A stretch of DNA of 64,000 nucleotides. Origin: CADEER01 sp965216585. GTDB lineage: Bacteria > Desulfobacterota > Binatia > HRBIN30 > CADEER01. Shown here in pieces: positions 34,462 to 43,840 of the stretch (within the stretch, counting starts at the first letter, position 1; every line of letters starts with the position of its first letter). Under the pieces are notes generated by a model that saw only the letters and a program-made list of their open reading frames with translations, had not been told where the DNA came from and did not search any database. The stretch spans positions 3,968,001 to 4,032,000 of the forward strand of contig CBDCGC010000003.1 of NCBI GenBank assembly GCA_965216585.1, read 5' to 3'. The position numbers and the translations under genes are program-made.

Positions 34462-36059
34462 CTGCCGGCGCGAGTCGCGACAGGTCGGCGTGGGAGTCGA
34501 TCCGGCGATTCTCGAGTCGGATCTGGATCCGCCTGCTCGCCTTCAACGTTCTGCTGGTTTTCCTGCCCGCCGCCGGTCTGCTCTATCTCAACACCTACGA
34601 GCGCCAGATGCTGGCGGCGCAGGAGCGCGAGATGGTGCAGCAAGGCCGCCTGCTCGCCGCCGCCTTGGCGGCGCCGGAGGAGATCGATGCCTGGTATGCC
34701 GAGCGCGTCTTGCTGCGCCTGCATCGACGCCATCAAGCGCGCCTGCGCGTCCTCGATGCGCAGGGCAACCTCTTGGCCGACTCGAGCGTACTCGGGCCGA
34801 AGAGAGAGGGTCCTAGCAAGGGCGGGACCGCCCCCGTGGCCAAGCCGCGCCAGGACTTGCTCTACCGCCTCGGCGCCTTACCCTTTCGCCTCTACCGCAA
34901 GCTGGCCGGCCGCCGCACCTCGGTCGCTGGGGGAGACTACTACTCGGGTGCCAAGCGCTTTGCCGGTGACGAAGTGCGTGCGGCGCTGGCCGGTCGCTAC
35001 GGTGCGACGACGCGGATTTCCGAAGGGCAGCGGTCGGTGACGCTCTACGCCGCCATCCCGATTCGCTGGGAAAGCGAGATTCTCGGTGCCGTTCTGGTTT
35101 CACAGTCGACCCTGGCGATCCTGCAAATGCTCGACGAAGTGCGCCTCGACATTCTCCGCGTCGTCCTCGCTTCGGTTCTCGCCGCCATCGTCCTGTCGTT
35201 GCTCGTCTCGATGACGATTGCCTGGCCGTTGACGCGTTTGCGCAGCGAGGCGCTGCAGATCGTCGACGAACGCGGACGCTTGCAGCGCTCGTTCGTCGGC
35301 TCGCGTCGGCGTGACGAGATCGGCGAGCTGTCGCGCGCTCTCGAGGAGATCACCGAGAGGCTGCGCGGCCACGTCGAGTTCATCGAGTCCTTTGCCTCCG
35401 ACGTTTCACACGAGCTCAAGAATCCACTCGCCTCGATCCGCTCGGCGACCGAGTTGCTCGGCGAAGTCGACGACGCCGCCGATCGGCAGCGCATGATCGC
35501 TATCGTGAAGCGCGAGGTGGCGCGTATGGAACGGTTGCTCACCGGCGTGCGCGAGGTAGCGCACCTCGATGCGAGTTCGCCGGAAGACTTCGAGGTCATC
35601 GATCTGATGGGCTTGCTGCGCGGCGCCGTCGAATCCGCCCGCTTGCGGGCGGACGATCGGGTTCGCCTTTCACTGCGCGGCGACGGCGAGCATCGGGTGC
35701 GCGGCTCGAGCGAGCGCTTGAATCAAGTGTTTGCCAACTTGCTCGACAACGCTTGCTCGTTTTCGCCGCCGGGCGGCGAAATCGAGGTGGAAGTCAAAGC
35801 CGAGTCGCAGAGCGTCGTCGTTTCGGTTGCCGATGTCGGGCCGGGCATACCGGACGAGCACCGCGAGCGCGTGTTCGATCGTTTCTTCACGTTCCGCCCG
35901 GATTCGCCCAACGGCAAGGGACATGTCGGTCTCGGCCTGGCGATCGCTCGCGCCATCGCCCGCCGTCACGGCGGTGAGATCGAAGTTGGCGACCAGCGGC
36001 CGCAGGGTGCGCACCTGGTCGTGTCGCTGCCGCGCTTCGACGATGTCGAGGCGCACTGA
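34458..36059 (+). CDS. Sensor histidine kinase of the dedicated sortase system
   Basis: 533 residues. Two transmembrane helices (about 27-45 and 230-255) flank a periplasmic sensor of about 185 residues, followed by a HAMP region, the phospho-acceptor His318 in DVSHELKNPLASIRSA, and an ATPase domain with NLLDNACSFSPPGG (N box), DVGPGIPD (G1) and KGHVGLGLAIA (G2). Shares general layout with ChvG-type envelope-stress kinases. Would phosphorylate the adjacent regulator. Likely senses envelope state; the ligand is unknown. Confidence 0.9.
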   Translation: MTAGASRDRSAWESIRRFSSRIWIRLLAFNVLLVFLPAAGLLYLNTYERQMLAAQEREMVQQGRLLAAALAAPEEIDAWYAERVLLRLHRRHQARLRVLDAQGNLLADSSVLGPKREGPSKGGTAPVAKPRQDLLYRLGALPFRLYRKLAGRRTSVAGGDYYSGAKRFAGDEVRAALAGRYGATTRISEGQRSVTLYAAIPIRWESEILGAVLVSQSTLAILQMLDEVRLDILRVVLASVLAAIVLSLLVSMTIAWPLTRLRSEALQIVDERGRLQRSFVGSRRRDEIGELSRALEEITERLRGHVEFIESFASDVSHELKNPLASIRSATELLGEVDDAADRQRMIAIVKREVARMERLLTGVREVAHLDASSPEDFEVIDLMGLLRGAVESARLRADDRVRLSLRGDGEHRVRGSSERLNQVFANLLDNACSFSPPGGEIEVEVKAESQSVVVSVADVGPGIPDEHRERVFDRFFTFRPDSPNGKGHVGLGLAIARAIARRHGGEIEVGDQRPQGAHLVVSLPRFDDVEAH

Positions 36060-36105
36060 CTGTTCGCGGGTTGCAGCGCGATCGGCAGCCACGCTACACC
36101 GAGGT

Positions 36106-37713
36106 ATGGCGCGACTCTTCGTCGGACTCGTCGTCCTTGCCCTGGCGTCGGGCGGCAGCGCCGCATCGGCACGTCCGAACGTCGTCATCTTCGTCGCTGA
36201 CGATCTCGGCTGGGCGGACGTCGGTTTTCACGGCGAGGAGACCATCGAGACGCCCTCGCTCGACCGCCTGGCGCGCGAGGGCATCGAGCTGCATCGCTTC
36301 TATACGACACCGATTTGCTCGCCGACGCGCGCCGCGTTGATGACTGCGCGCGATCCGATGCGCCTCGGAATCGCCTACGCCGTCATCATGCCGTGGGACA
36401 ACATCGGTGTGCACCCCGCCGAGCACTTCATGCCGCAGTCGTTCCAAGCCGCTGGCTACCAGACGGCGATGGTCGGCAAGTGGCATCTCGGCCACGCGCA
36501 GATGACGTACCATCCGAACCAGCGCGGGTTCGATCACTTCTACGGGCACCTGCACACCGAGGTCGGCTACTTCCCGCCCTTCGCCAACCAAGGCGGTCGC
36601 GACTTCCAGGTCAACGGCCGCTCTCTGGAAGCCAGGGGATACGAGACCTTCGTCCTCGCCGAAGAGGCGGAGCGGTGGATTCGCGCGCGCGACGAGAGCC
36701 GGCCGTTCTTTCTCTACATGCCGTTCATCGCGCCGCATACGCCGCTCGATGCGCCGGACGACCTGAAGGCGAAGTACGCCGGTATGGGTGATGACCGGCA
36801 GCCGGCGCGATCGCGTCAGACCGACCAGACGCGAATGATTCGCAAGCTCATGATGCAAGAGAGCGCGCGGCCGATCTACGCCGCCGTCGTCGATGCCATG
36901 GATCAGGCGATCGGCCGTGTATTGGCGACCCTCGACAGCGAAGGCATCGCCGACGATACGATCGTTCTCTTCTTTTCCGACAACGGCGGCGCAGCCTATG
37001 CGACCGGCGGTGCCGACAACGTGCCGTTGCGCGGCGGCAAGGGGGAAACGTTTGAAGGCGGCATTCGCGTTGTCGCCGCCTTGCGCTGGCCCGCGGCGAT
37101 CAAAGCGGGGGCGCGCTTTGCGAGCATCATGTCGGTGATGGACGTCTTTCCGACACTGGCCGCAGCGGCCGGGATCGAAATGGGCAACACCTTCCAGATC
37201 GATGGGCGCAACCTGTGGCCGGCGATCCGCGATGGTGAAGCGGTCGATCGCGATGAGCTCTTGTATTTTGCTTCGGAGACGCCGATCCGCGGCGCCTTCA
37301 ATCTGACCGCCTTCAACGACGAGTGGAAGCTGGTACAGGAGGTGCGTCAGGGCCTGCTCACGGCCGACGTGACGAACTATCTCTTTCGCATTGCCGAGGA
37401 TCCCTATGAGCGGCAGAACCTTGCCGCGAAGCGTCCCGACATCGTCGCTCGCCTGGAGCGCGAGATCCACATCTGGCGCCAGCGCTATCCCGTATCGGGA
37501 ACCCGCTCGTCGCTCATTCCACCGCCCGGCTGGCGCGCGCCACGAGATTGGGCCGACTATCCGATTCCGCTTGCTGATCTCTTGGAGGAACCTGCCCCCG
37601 GCATGCCACCGCCGCACGCGATCCGTCCGCTCGACTGGCAGCACGGTGAGGCCGGTCGCTTGATCTACGACTGTGAGCCGGTGCAGGCCCTTGGCGGAGG
37701 GGTGTGTTGGTAG
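36106..37713 (+). CDS. Secreted type I sulfatase (arylsulfatase family)
   Basis: 535 residues, signal peptide 1-22 (cut after ASA). Alkaline-phosphatase fold: metal-binding D32, D33 in VADDLGW, the formylglycine site PICSPTRAALMTAR with C71 in C-S-P-T-R, VGKWHLGH, and FFSDNGGA. Needs a formylglycine-generating enzyme. Hydrolyses sulfate esters in the periplasm or outside the cell. The ATG at 36106 follows GAGGT and is 46 bases after the kinase stop; the longer frame through the kinase gene is a shadow. Paired with the sulfotransferase upstream, it may process a sulfated product. Confidence 0.9.
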   Translation: MARLFVGLVVLALASGGSAASARPNVVIFVADDLGWADVGFHGEETIETPSLDRLAREGIELHRFYTTPICSPTRAALMTARDPMRLGIAYAVIMPWDNIGVHPAEHFMPQSFQAAGYQTAMVGKWHLGHAQMTYHPNQRGFDHFYGHLHTEVGYFPPFANQGGRDFQVNGRSLEARGYETFVLAEEAERWIRARDESRPFFLYMPFIAPHTPLDAPDDLKAKYAGMGDDRQPARSRQTDQTRMIRKLMMQESARPIYAAVVDAMDQAIGRVLATLDSEGIADDTIVLFFSDNGGAAYATGGADNVPLRGGKGETFEGGIRVVAALRWPAAIKAGARFASIMSVMDVFPTLAAAAGIEMGNTFQIDGRNLWPAIRDGEAVDRDELLYFASETPIRGAFNLTAFNDEWKLVQEVRQGLLTADVTNYLFRIAEDPYERQNLAAKRPDIVARLEREIHIWRQRYPVSGTRSSLIPPPGWRAPRDWADYPIPLADLLEEPAPGMPPPHAIRPLDWQHGEAGRLIYDCEPVQALGGGVCW

Positions 37714-37750
37714 GTATGGAACATGAGGGGAAACAAAAGGAGCTGAGGAC

Positions 37751-39217
37751 ATGAGATCGACGCACGACAGCCGGATTTCGCGGCGAGCATTCTTGCGGGC
37801 ATCAGCTTTCGCCGGAGCGGGGTTGGTCGTACCGAGCGGTTGGCTGATCGGCTGTGGGGACGACGACGGCAGCGGTGACGTCGCCGTGCCTCTCGAGGTC
37901 GATCCGGCCGTCCCCTGGTGGTTGCAGAGCAACTTCGAGCCAGTGGCTGACGAGATCACCGAGACGTCACTCGCCGTGCGCGGCTCGATTCCGTCGAGTC
38001 TCGACGGGCTTTTCGTGCGCAACGGATCCAACGCGCAGATGGCCGACAACACGCATTGGTTTCTCGGTGACGGAATGCTGCACGGTGTGCGCATCCGCGA
38101 TGGCCAGGCGCTGTGGTACCGCAACCGCTACATTCGAACGGCGCCGTATCTCAACGGTCAGAATTCGCAGAATGCCGGTATCCCGCTCGGCGGAAACAAT
38201 CAGAGCAACGTTTCACCGACCTACCACGCCGGGCGGCTGCTGACCTCCGGCGAGGTTGGCTTTCCCTACGAAATCGACGAATCCGATCTGTCGACCGTCG
38301 GTGTGCACGACTTTGGCGGTCGCTTGGTCGGCTCGTTCACCGCCCACCCCAAGATCGATCCGCAGACGGGCTACATGCACTTTTTCGGTTACGGCTTTGC
38401 GCCGCCCTTTGTGCGCTACCACGTTGCCGATGAGAACGGGGAGTTGGTGAGCTCGGAGGAGATCGACACCAGCGGCTCGTCGATGATGCACTCCTTTGCC
38501 ATCACTGAGCGCGACGTCGTCTTTTGGGAATTGCCGGTCGTCTTTCGCGCCGATCTCTTCATCGATACCGGATGGCCGTTCGCCTGGGACGACGATTTTC
38601 CATCGCGCATTGGCATCATGCCGTTGGGCGGCTCGGGTGCGGACATTCGCTGGGTCGAGATCGATCCCTGTTACGTCTTCCACGAGCTCAACGCATTCCG
38701 CCAGGGCGACGACGTGATCATCGACGTCTGCCGTCACAACCGGATGATGGACGGCGAGCGCTTTGGCGTGACGGAGCTCACCCTGCGGCGCTGGCGCGTC
38801 GACACGGCGGGCGCGGACCTCTCGTTTTCGGAGGAGATTCTCGAAGATCGGCAGATCGAGTTCCCCTTTCACGATCGCCGCTTTACCGGTCGCGAGAACC
38901 GCTACGGCTGGTTCACGACGACGCGCGACCATCCGGCGACACTCGACTTCGCCGGTTTCGCCATGCGCGACCACCGCAGCGGCTCGATGCGTCTGTGGGA
39001 CCCGGGCCCCAACCGGCACGCCGGGGAGCCCTTCTTCGTTGCCGGTGGCAGCGAGGAGGGCGATGGCTGGTTGATGAGCTTCGTCTACGACCATGCGCGC
39101 AACGTCAGCGACCTCGTCATTCTCGACGCCATGCGTATCGAGCGCGGTCCCGTCGCCGAGATTCGCATGCCTCGCCGTGTGCCCTACGGGTTTCACGGAG
39201 CGTGGATTCCCGCCTGA
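37751..39217 (+). CDS. Carotenoid oxygenase family protein, Tat-exported putative lipoprotein
   Basis: 488 residues; AAGGAGCTGAGG precedes the ATG. The N-terminus has a twin-arginine motif (SRRAFLRAS), a hydrophobic core and LIGC followed by Asp, a lipobox, so export by Tat and lipidation at C35 are predicted. The body is the RPE65/CCD seven-blade propeller: FVRNGSN, FLGDGMLHG, and four iron-binding His candidates in TAHPKID, MMHSFAI, VFHELNAF and GFHGAW. Such enzymes split carotenoid or stilbene double bonds with O2. Export is unusual for the family. The stop overlaps the next gene by one base. Confidence 0.88.
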   Translation: MRSTHDSRISRRAFLRASAFAGAGLVVPSGWLIGCGDDDGSGDVAVPLEVDPAVPWWLQSNFEPVADEITETSLAVRGSIPSSLDGLFVRNGSNAQMADNTHWFLGDGMLHGVRIRDGQALWYRNRYIRTAPYLNGQNSQNAGIPLGGNNQSNVSPTYHAGRLLTSGEVGFPYEIDESDLSTVGVHDFGGRLVGSFTAHPKIDPQTGYMHFFGYGFAPPFVRYHVADENGELVSSEEIDTSGSSMMHSFAITERDVVFWELPVVFRADLFIDTGWPFAWDDDFPSRIGIMPLGGSGADIRWVEIDPCYVFHELNAFRQGDDVIIDVCRHNRMMDGERFGVTELTLRRWRVDTAGADLSFSEEILEDRQIEFPFHDRRFTGRENRYGWFTTTRDHPATLDFAGFAMRDHRSGSMRLWDPGPNRHAGEPFFVAGGSEEGDGWLMSFVYDHARNVSDLVILDAMRIERGPVAEIRMPRRVPYGFHGAWIPA

Positions 39218-39645
39218 TGGCCAAAGCGGCGATGAAGACGGTTCCCACGCGCGCCAGCGTGGCCTCGTTCATCGCCGCCGTCGGCGAGCGCGAAAAGCGC
39301 CAGGATTGTCGCGAGCTGTCGCGCTGGATGCGTGAAATCACCGGCAAGCGGGCGATGATGTGGGGGCCGAGCATCGTCGGCTTCGGCCGCTATCACTACG
39401 TGTACGCGAGCGGCCGCGAGGGCGACTACTTCGTCACGGGTTTTTCACCCCGCGCGCAGAGTCTGACTGTCTACATCATGCCGGGGTTCTCGAGCTACGC
39501 ACCCCTCCTGCGCAAGCTCGGCAAGCACAAGGTGTCCAAGTCGTGTCTCTACTTGAAGCGGTTGGACGACATCGACCGGCCGGCGCTCTATCGTCTCATC
39601 GAACGCTCGGTGTGCGACATGCACCGGATGTACGAGTGCGCCTGA
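39217..39645 (+). CDS. DUF1801 domain protein
   Basis: 142 residues from an ATG that overlaps the previous stop (TGATG). Typical DUF1801 features: VPTRASVASFIAAV, a central MWGPSIVGFGRYHYVYASG, and LYLKRLDDID. Proteins of this YdhG-like family are small, cytoplasmic and of unknown biochemical role. The overlap suggests translational coupling to the carotenoid oxygenase. Confidence 0.85.
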   Translation: MAKAAMKTVPTRASVASFIAAVGEREKRQDCRELSRWMREITGKRAMMWGPSIVGFGRYHYVYASGREGDYFVTGFSPRAQSLTVYIMPGFSSYAPLLRKLGKHKVSKSCLYLKRLDDIDRPALYRLIERSVCDMHRMYECA

Positions 39646-39664
39646 AGACCGGGCGGGAGTAGCT

Positions 39665-40582
39665 TTGAAGGTCGGCGAACGAGTCGTTTCCCATCTCGCG
39701 TTTCCCGTCGTCCTGGCGGCGTGTGTGTGGGCTGCGATCGCCTGGATCGATGCCGGTGGTAAGCCGGAGGACGCCGTCGGCTTGACGATCTTCGCCGCCG
39801 GCCTGGTCGTCCTCATTCTCGAGAGGTTCTTTCCCCATCACCGCTCGTGGTTGCACTCGAAGGGCGACCTGCGTCCCGATCTCGCCTACGCCTTTGGCAT
39901 CGGCACGATGATTTCGCTGGTGCTCGATCCCGCCTATCGCTACGCCGGCGTCGCGGCCTTGGACTGGTTGTCGCAGCGCTTTGGCGCCAGCCTGTGGCCG
40001 GTGTCGTGGCCGCTCGTGGCCCAGTTGCCGCTGGCGCTGGTGGTGGCCGAGCTGCCGAAGTACTGGCACCACCGCCTGCAGCACAACATCGACTTCCTCT
40101 GGCGTTTTCACGCGACGCATCACAGCGCGCCGCGCCTGTATTGGTTGAACGCCGCGCGTTTTCATCCGATCGATCTTTTCATCGACGGTATGCTCGGGGG
40201 CGTCACCCTGGTCGCTCTTGGTTGTCAGACCGACGTCATCGCGCTCTTCACCATCGTGTCGGGCGTGCACGGCTTTTTCCAGCACGCCAACCTGCGCCTG
40301 CGGCTCGGCTTTCTCAACTACTTCTTTTCGATGGCCGAGCTGCACCGCTGGCACCATTCCAAGACCCTCGTCGAAGCCAACAGCAACTACGGGCAGAACG
40401 TCATCATCTGGGATCTGGTCTTCGGCTCCTTCTTCTGGCCGCGCGATCGCGAGCCGCCGGAGGACATCGGCATTCCCGACCTGCCGGCGTTTCCGACGAC
40501 GTTCTGGCAGCAACTCGCCTCGCCGTTTACCTGGGCGCGCATCAAGCGCGACAGCGCGGCGAGCACAGCCGCCGCTCAGTAG
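39665..40582 (+). CDS. Sterol desaturase / fatty acid hydroxylase family membrane protein
   Basis: 305 residues from TTG 39665, supported by GGGAG 5 bases before. Four to six transmembrane segments and the di-iron histidine boxes HHRLQH, HATHH and HRWHH in the standard order. Family members hydroxylate or desaturate sterols, fatty acids or carotenoids (for example beta-carotene hydroxylase relatives). The substrate cannot be told here; the neighbouring carotenoid oxygenase makes an isoprenoid substrate worth testing. Its end overlaps the convergent CoA-transferase gene by 7 bases. Confidence 0.85.
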   Translation: MKVGERVVSHLAFPVVLAACVWAAIAWIDAGGKPEDAVGLTIFAAGLVVLILERFFPHHRSWLHSKGDLRPDLAYAFGIGTMISLVLDPAYRYAGVAALDWLSQRFGASLWPVSWPLVAQLPLALVVAELPKYWHHRLQHNIDFLWRFHATHHSAPRLYWLNAARFHPIDLFIDGMLGGVTLVALGCQTDVIALFTIVSGVHGFFQHANLRLRLGFLNYFFSMAELHRWHHSKTLVEANSNYGQNVIIWDLVFGSFFWPRDREPPEDIGIPDLPAFPTTFWQQLASPFTWARIKRDSAASTAAAQ

Positions 40583-41796
40583 ATGATTTCGCTGGCGACG
40601 AGGCGGTCGTATTCGTCGGCTGCGATGCCGAGGATGTTCTTGAACACGTGTTCGTTGTCGCGGCCCATGACCGGGCCGGGATTGACCGCTGCCTCGGTGC
40701 GGCTGGTTTTCACGTAAGCGCCGTAGATCGTTTCCCTGAAGCCCAGCGGGTGCGTGACCTCGATGTAGGTGCCGCGGGCTTTATAGTGTGGATCGTCGAG
40801 CAGATCTCCGACGCTCAACACCGGCGCTGCAGCCACCCCCGCTTTTTGAAGTGCTTCGGCCAAGTGGCGATCGTCGTGATCCGCGGTCCAGGCGGCGAGG
40901 TTCTCGTGCAGAGCGTCGATGTTGTCGACGCGCGCCTGGCCGCTTGCAAAGTCCCCGGCGTCGGCCCACGGCGGGTTGCCCATCGCCGTCTTCAGGCCGT
41001 TCCACTCGTCCTCGCTGAGCACCGCGATGCTGATCCAGCGGTCGTCGCCGGCGCAGGGGAAGACGCCGTGCGGCGCGCCGGCGGCGAGTGGATGCCGATT
41101 GCCGATCGGCGCGGCGTTGCGGCCGTTCATGGCGTAGTCCATGAAGGCCGGACCGACCATGTGCATGACCGCTTCTTGCTGTGAGAAGTCGATGTGCTGT
41201 CCCTCGCCGCTGCGGTCGCGGTGGCGCAGCGCGGCGATGACGGGAAACGCACCGAGGATGCCGTTGTAGGGGTCGGAGTACGCGTTCTCCACCGGTACCG
41301 GCGGTCCGCCGTGATAGCCGGTGAGCGAGTCGAGTCCGGTCAGACTGGTCAGGCTGAGTCCGTAGGTGCGCACTCCTTTCATCGGACCGTTCAACCCAGC
41401 TGCCGGCATCGACAGCAGAATGATGTCGGGCTTGACCGCCTTCAGCGCGTCGTAGCCGCAGCCGATGCGGTCCATCGCTCCCGGTCCAAAGTTTTCGACG
41501 ACTACATCGCACTTGGCGACGAGATCGAGAGCCAACTCGCGTGCCTCGGCCTTCTTCAGGTTGAGGGTCACACTGCCGTTGCCGGCCCAGCAGGCGTGGT
41601 TGGAAAGTGAGCGATCGGGACCGGGAACACCTTCGCCGAACGGCGGCAGGGTGCGCGTCAGATCGACGCGCGCCTTCGACTCGATCTTGTAGACCTCGGC
41701 GCCGAGGAAGGCGAGGGTTTGCCCGGTCACCGGCCCGGCCCACACCCAACCGAAGTTGGCGACGCGAATTCCTTTGAGGGGGAGGTTCCTGGCCAT
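40576..41796 (-). CDS. Class III (CaiB/BaiF) CoA-transferase
   Basis: 406 residues from ATG 41796 (TTG 41805 also possible). Family features: LKGIRVANFGWVWAGP, LGAEVYKIES, LNLKKAEARELALDLVAKCDVVVENFGPG, and the catalytic Asp in AYSDPYNGILG (D175), aligned to D169 of formyl-CoA transferase. Moves CoA between carboxylic acids. Second gene of a tandem pair, 10 bases after the upstream paralogue. The pair may form a hetero-oligomer, as some family members do; substrates are unknown. Confidence 0.88.
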   Translation of the reverse strand: MARNLPLKGIRVANFGWVWAGPVTGQTLAFLGAEVYKIESKARVDLTRTLPPFGEGVPGPDRSLSNHACWAGNGSVTLNLKKAEARELALDLVAKCDVVVENFGPGAMDRIGCGYDALKAVKPDIILLSMPAAGLNGPMKGVRTYGLSLTSLTGLDSLTGYHGGPPVPVENAYSDPYNGILGAFPVIAALRHRDRSGEGQHIDFSQQEAVMHMVGPAFMDYAMNGRNAAPIGNRHPLAAGAPHGVFPCAGDDRWISIAVLSEDEWNGLKTAMGNPPWADAGDFASGQARVDNIDALHENLAAWTADHDDRHLAEALQKAGVAAAPVLSVGDLLDDPHYKARGTYIEVTHPLGFRETIYGAYVKTSRTEAAVNPGPVMGRDNEHVFKNILGIAADEYDRLVASEIIY

Positions 41797-41806
41797 TCGA
41801 GCCAAC

Positions 41807-43015
41807 CTATATCACTCCATCGTGGCGCAGCCGATCGATTTCGGCGGCGCTCTTGCCGAGTGCTCCGTACACTTCGTCGTTGTCGGCACCGAGCAAGGGC
41901 GCCGGGCTTTGTGGGCCGCCGGGGCAGGCTGGCATCTGGAACGGTGCGCCGAGGTTGCGAATGGTGACGGCGGCTGGGTGCTCCTGCTCGACGATGTAGC
42001 CGCGACTTTGCAGGTGCTCGTGCTCGGCCGCCTCGCCGACGGTGAACACCGCGGACACCGGCACGCCGTTGGCCTGGCAGCGTTCCATGATGTCCATCTT
42101 GCCGTTCTCGGTCGTCCACTGCTCGATCAACGGGTACATGGCATCGGAGTTTTGCGCGCGGCTGAACATGTCCTGAAAGATGTCGAGCTGCATCCACTCG
42201 GGGTCGCCCATCGTCTTGGCCAGACCGTTCCACTGCGCCGTCTCGAGACAGAGGATCCAGGCGTGGCCGTCCTTGCACGGCATGATCGTCGCCGGTGCGC
42301 CGAGCGACATGCCGACGCCGGTGCGCTTGTCGAATTTGCCGTCTTGCGCGTAGGCGCCGATGTTTTGCCCGCCGACGAACGCCGCGGCGATGGCTTCCGC
42401 GCAGGAGACGTCGACGTGCTGGCCGCCGCCGGCGTTGTCGAGTCCGTAGATCGCCGCCAGGCCCCACGATGCGGCGGCGACGGCGCCGAAGTAGTCGGCG
42501 GAGAAGGTGCCGTGCTCGAGCGGCGCTTCACCCGGCCGGCCGCAGTAGCGGTTGCTGGCGCCGGTCAGATGGAAGGCGTTCAGGTCGTAGGCGTTCCACT
42601 CGCTGTACGGCCCGCTCTGGCCAAAGGGAGTGATCGAGATCATCACCAGGTCGCTGTTGATCGCGGCCAGCTCTTCGTAGGTCAGTCCCCACTCGCGCAT
42701 TTGGCGGGGGAGGTTGTTCTCGATCAGGGCGTCGGCACCGGCGACGAGCTCGCGAAACAAGTCGCGGCCGCGGTCGCTGTCGAGGTCGAGAGTGACCGAC
42801 CGCTTGCTCGTGTTGAGAAAGAGGTGCACTCCACTCTTCTCCGGGTGCGCTTCGTCGTTGGGGAAAGGCCCCCACTGGCGGGCGACGTCACCCCGAGGCG
42901 GCTCGACCTTGACGACGTCCGCCCCGAAATCGGCAAACAGCTTGGCGCAATACGGCGCCGAGACCATCTGCCCGAGCTCGACGATCTTGATTCCCTCCAG
43001 TGCACCGGCCGGCAT
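41807..43015 (-). CDS. Class III (CaiB/BaiF) CoA-transferase
   Basis: 402 residues from ATG 43015. Starts LEGIKIVELGQMVSAPYCAKLFADFGADVVKVEPPRGD in short overlapping family motifs, then VTLDLDSDRGRDLF and the catalytic Asp in TFSADYFGAVAA (D174). The region before this ATG is a shadow of the divergent GNAT gene. First gene of the tandem CoA-transferase pair, divergent from the acetyltransferase across about 135 bp. Confidence 0.88.
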   Translation of the reverse strand: MPAGALEGIKIVELGQMVSAPYCAKLFADFGADVVKVEPPRGDVARQWGPFPNDEAHPEKSGVHLFLNTSKRSVTLDLDSDRGRDLFRELVAGADALIENNLPRQMREWGLTYEELAAINSDLVMISITPFGQSGPYSEWNAYDLNAFHLTGASNRYCGRPGEAPLEHGTFSADYFGAVAAASWGLAAIYGLDNAGGGQHVDVSCAEAIAAAFVGGQNIGAYAQDGKFDKRTGVGMSLGAPATIMPCKDGHAWILCLETAQWNGLAKTMGDPEWMQLDIFQDMFSRAQNSDAMYPLIEQWTTENGKMDIMERCQANGVPVSAVFTVGEAAEHEHLQSRGYIVEQEHPAAVTIRNLGAPFQMPACPGGPQSPAPLLGADNDEVYGALGKSAAEIDRLRHDGVI

Positions 43016-43150
43016 GGAGCATGTCCTAGACCAGACAGCGGACAACTTCCAGAAGTGAGGGGCTTGGCGCTGGGCGCTGTTTTCGATGGCCGAGGACAAG
43101 CTTGCCATTTTTTGATTAGAGTACATCGCGCGGGCGGTGGAGAATTCGCG

Positions 43151-43687
43151 ATGGATATCGAAATACGAGGTGCCAAGGGAGCGGACGCAAAACGGCTGCT
43201 CGAGATCTACGCGCCGGCGGTCGAAACGGGACCGACGTCTTTCGAGACGGTGCTCCCGAGCGCTGCGGAATTCGGCGAGCGTATTCGGCGCACGCTCGAG
43301 ACTCATCCGTGGCTCGTCGCATGTGTGGGCGGAGAAGCGGTGGGCTACGCCTACGCCGGGGCGATTCGCGCGCGGGCGGCGTACCAGTGGTCGTGTGAAG
43401 TGTCGGTGTATGTTCGCGAGGACCATCATCGACGCGGTGTCGGCAGCCGGTTGTACGAAGCGCTCTTCGCGTCGTTGCGCGAGCAGGGATTCGTCAACGC
43501 CTTTGCCGGCATTACACTGCCCAACCCGGCCAGTGTCGCATTGCACGAGCGTTGCGGTTTCGAATCGGTTGGTGTCTATCGCCGTATCGGGTTCAAGAAC
43601 GGTGCCTGGCACGACGTTGGCTGGTGGGGACTGCGATTGCGCGAGGTGACGGGTGAGCCAGCTCCACCGGTCGGCTCTTCGAGCTAG
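43151..43687 (+). CDS. GNAT N-acetyltransferase, phosphinothricin/MnaT-like
   Basis: 178 residues. Acetyl-CoA binding segment VYVREDHHRRGVGSRLYEAL and the family-typical ITLPNPASVALHERCGFE, then GFKNGAWHDVGWWG. This pattern is that of PAT/MnaT enzymes, which acetylate amino groups of methionine derivatives or phosphinothricin-like compounds. No obvious operon partners. The ATG at 43151 is the first that does not overlap the divergent gene. Confidence 0.85.
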   Translation: MDIEIRGAKGADAKRLLEIYAPAVETGPTSFETVLPSAAEFGERIRRTLETHPWLVACVGGEAVGYAYAGAIRARAAYQWSCEVSVYVREDHHRRGVGSRLYEALFASLREQGFVNAFAGITLPNPASVALHERCGFESVGVYRRIGFKNGAWHDVGWWGLRLREVTGEPAPPVGSSS

Positions 43688-43840
43688 CAAACCCACCGGA
43701 GCAGACGTCGGATCATTCATAATAGAGAAACTTTTCGAATGGGATATCGCACCAGTGATCACCGACCTCAGCCCGCGCCTGCGCCTCGCCTGAGCCTACG
43801 AGCGCAGCGAGTTTCAGGGCAGGGGTAAGGGAGAACCTCG

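Noticed and set aside
35731..36105. Extension of the sulfatase frame into the kinase gene
   Set aside because: It is a shifted reading of the kinase ATPase domain; the ATG at 36106 starts a signal peptide.
43016..43762. N-terminal extension of the CoA-transferase frame at 41807
   Set aside because: It is antisense to the GNAT gene, whereas the family always begins close to the LEGIKIVELG motif at 43015.
43688..43840. Intergenic gap before the small membrane protein
   Set aside because: No convincing promoter, hairpin or RNA gene was seen apart from a ribosome binding site.
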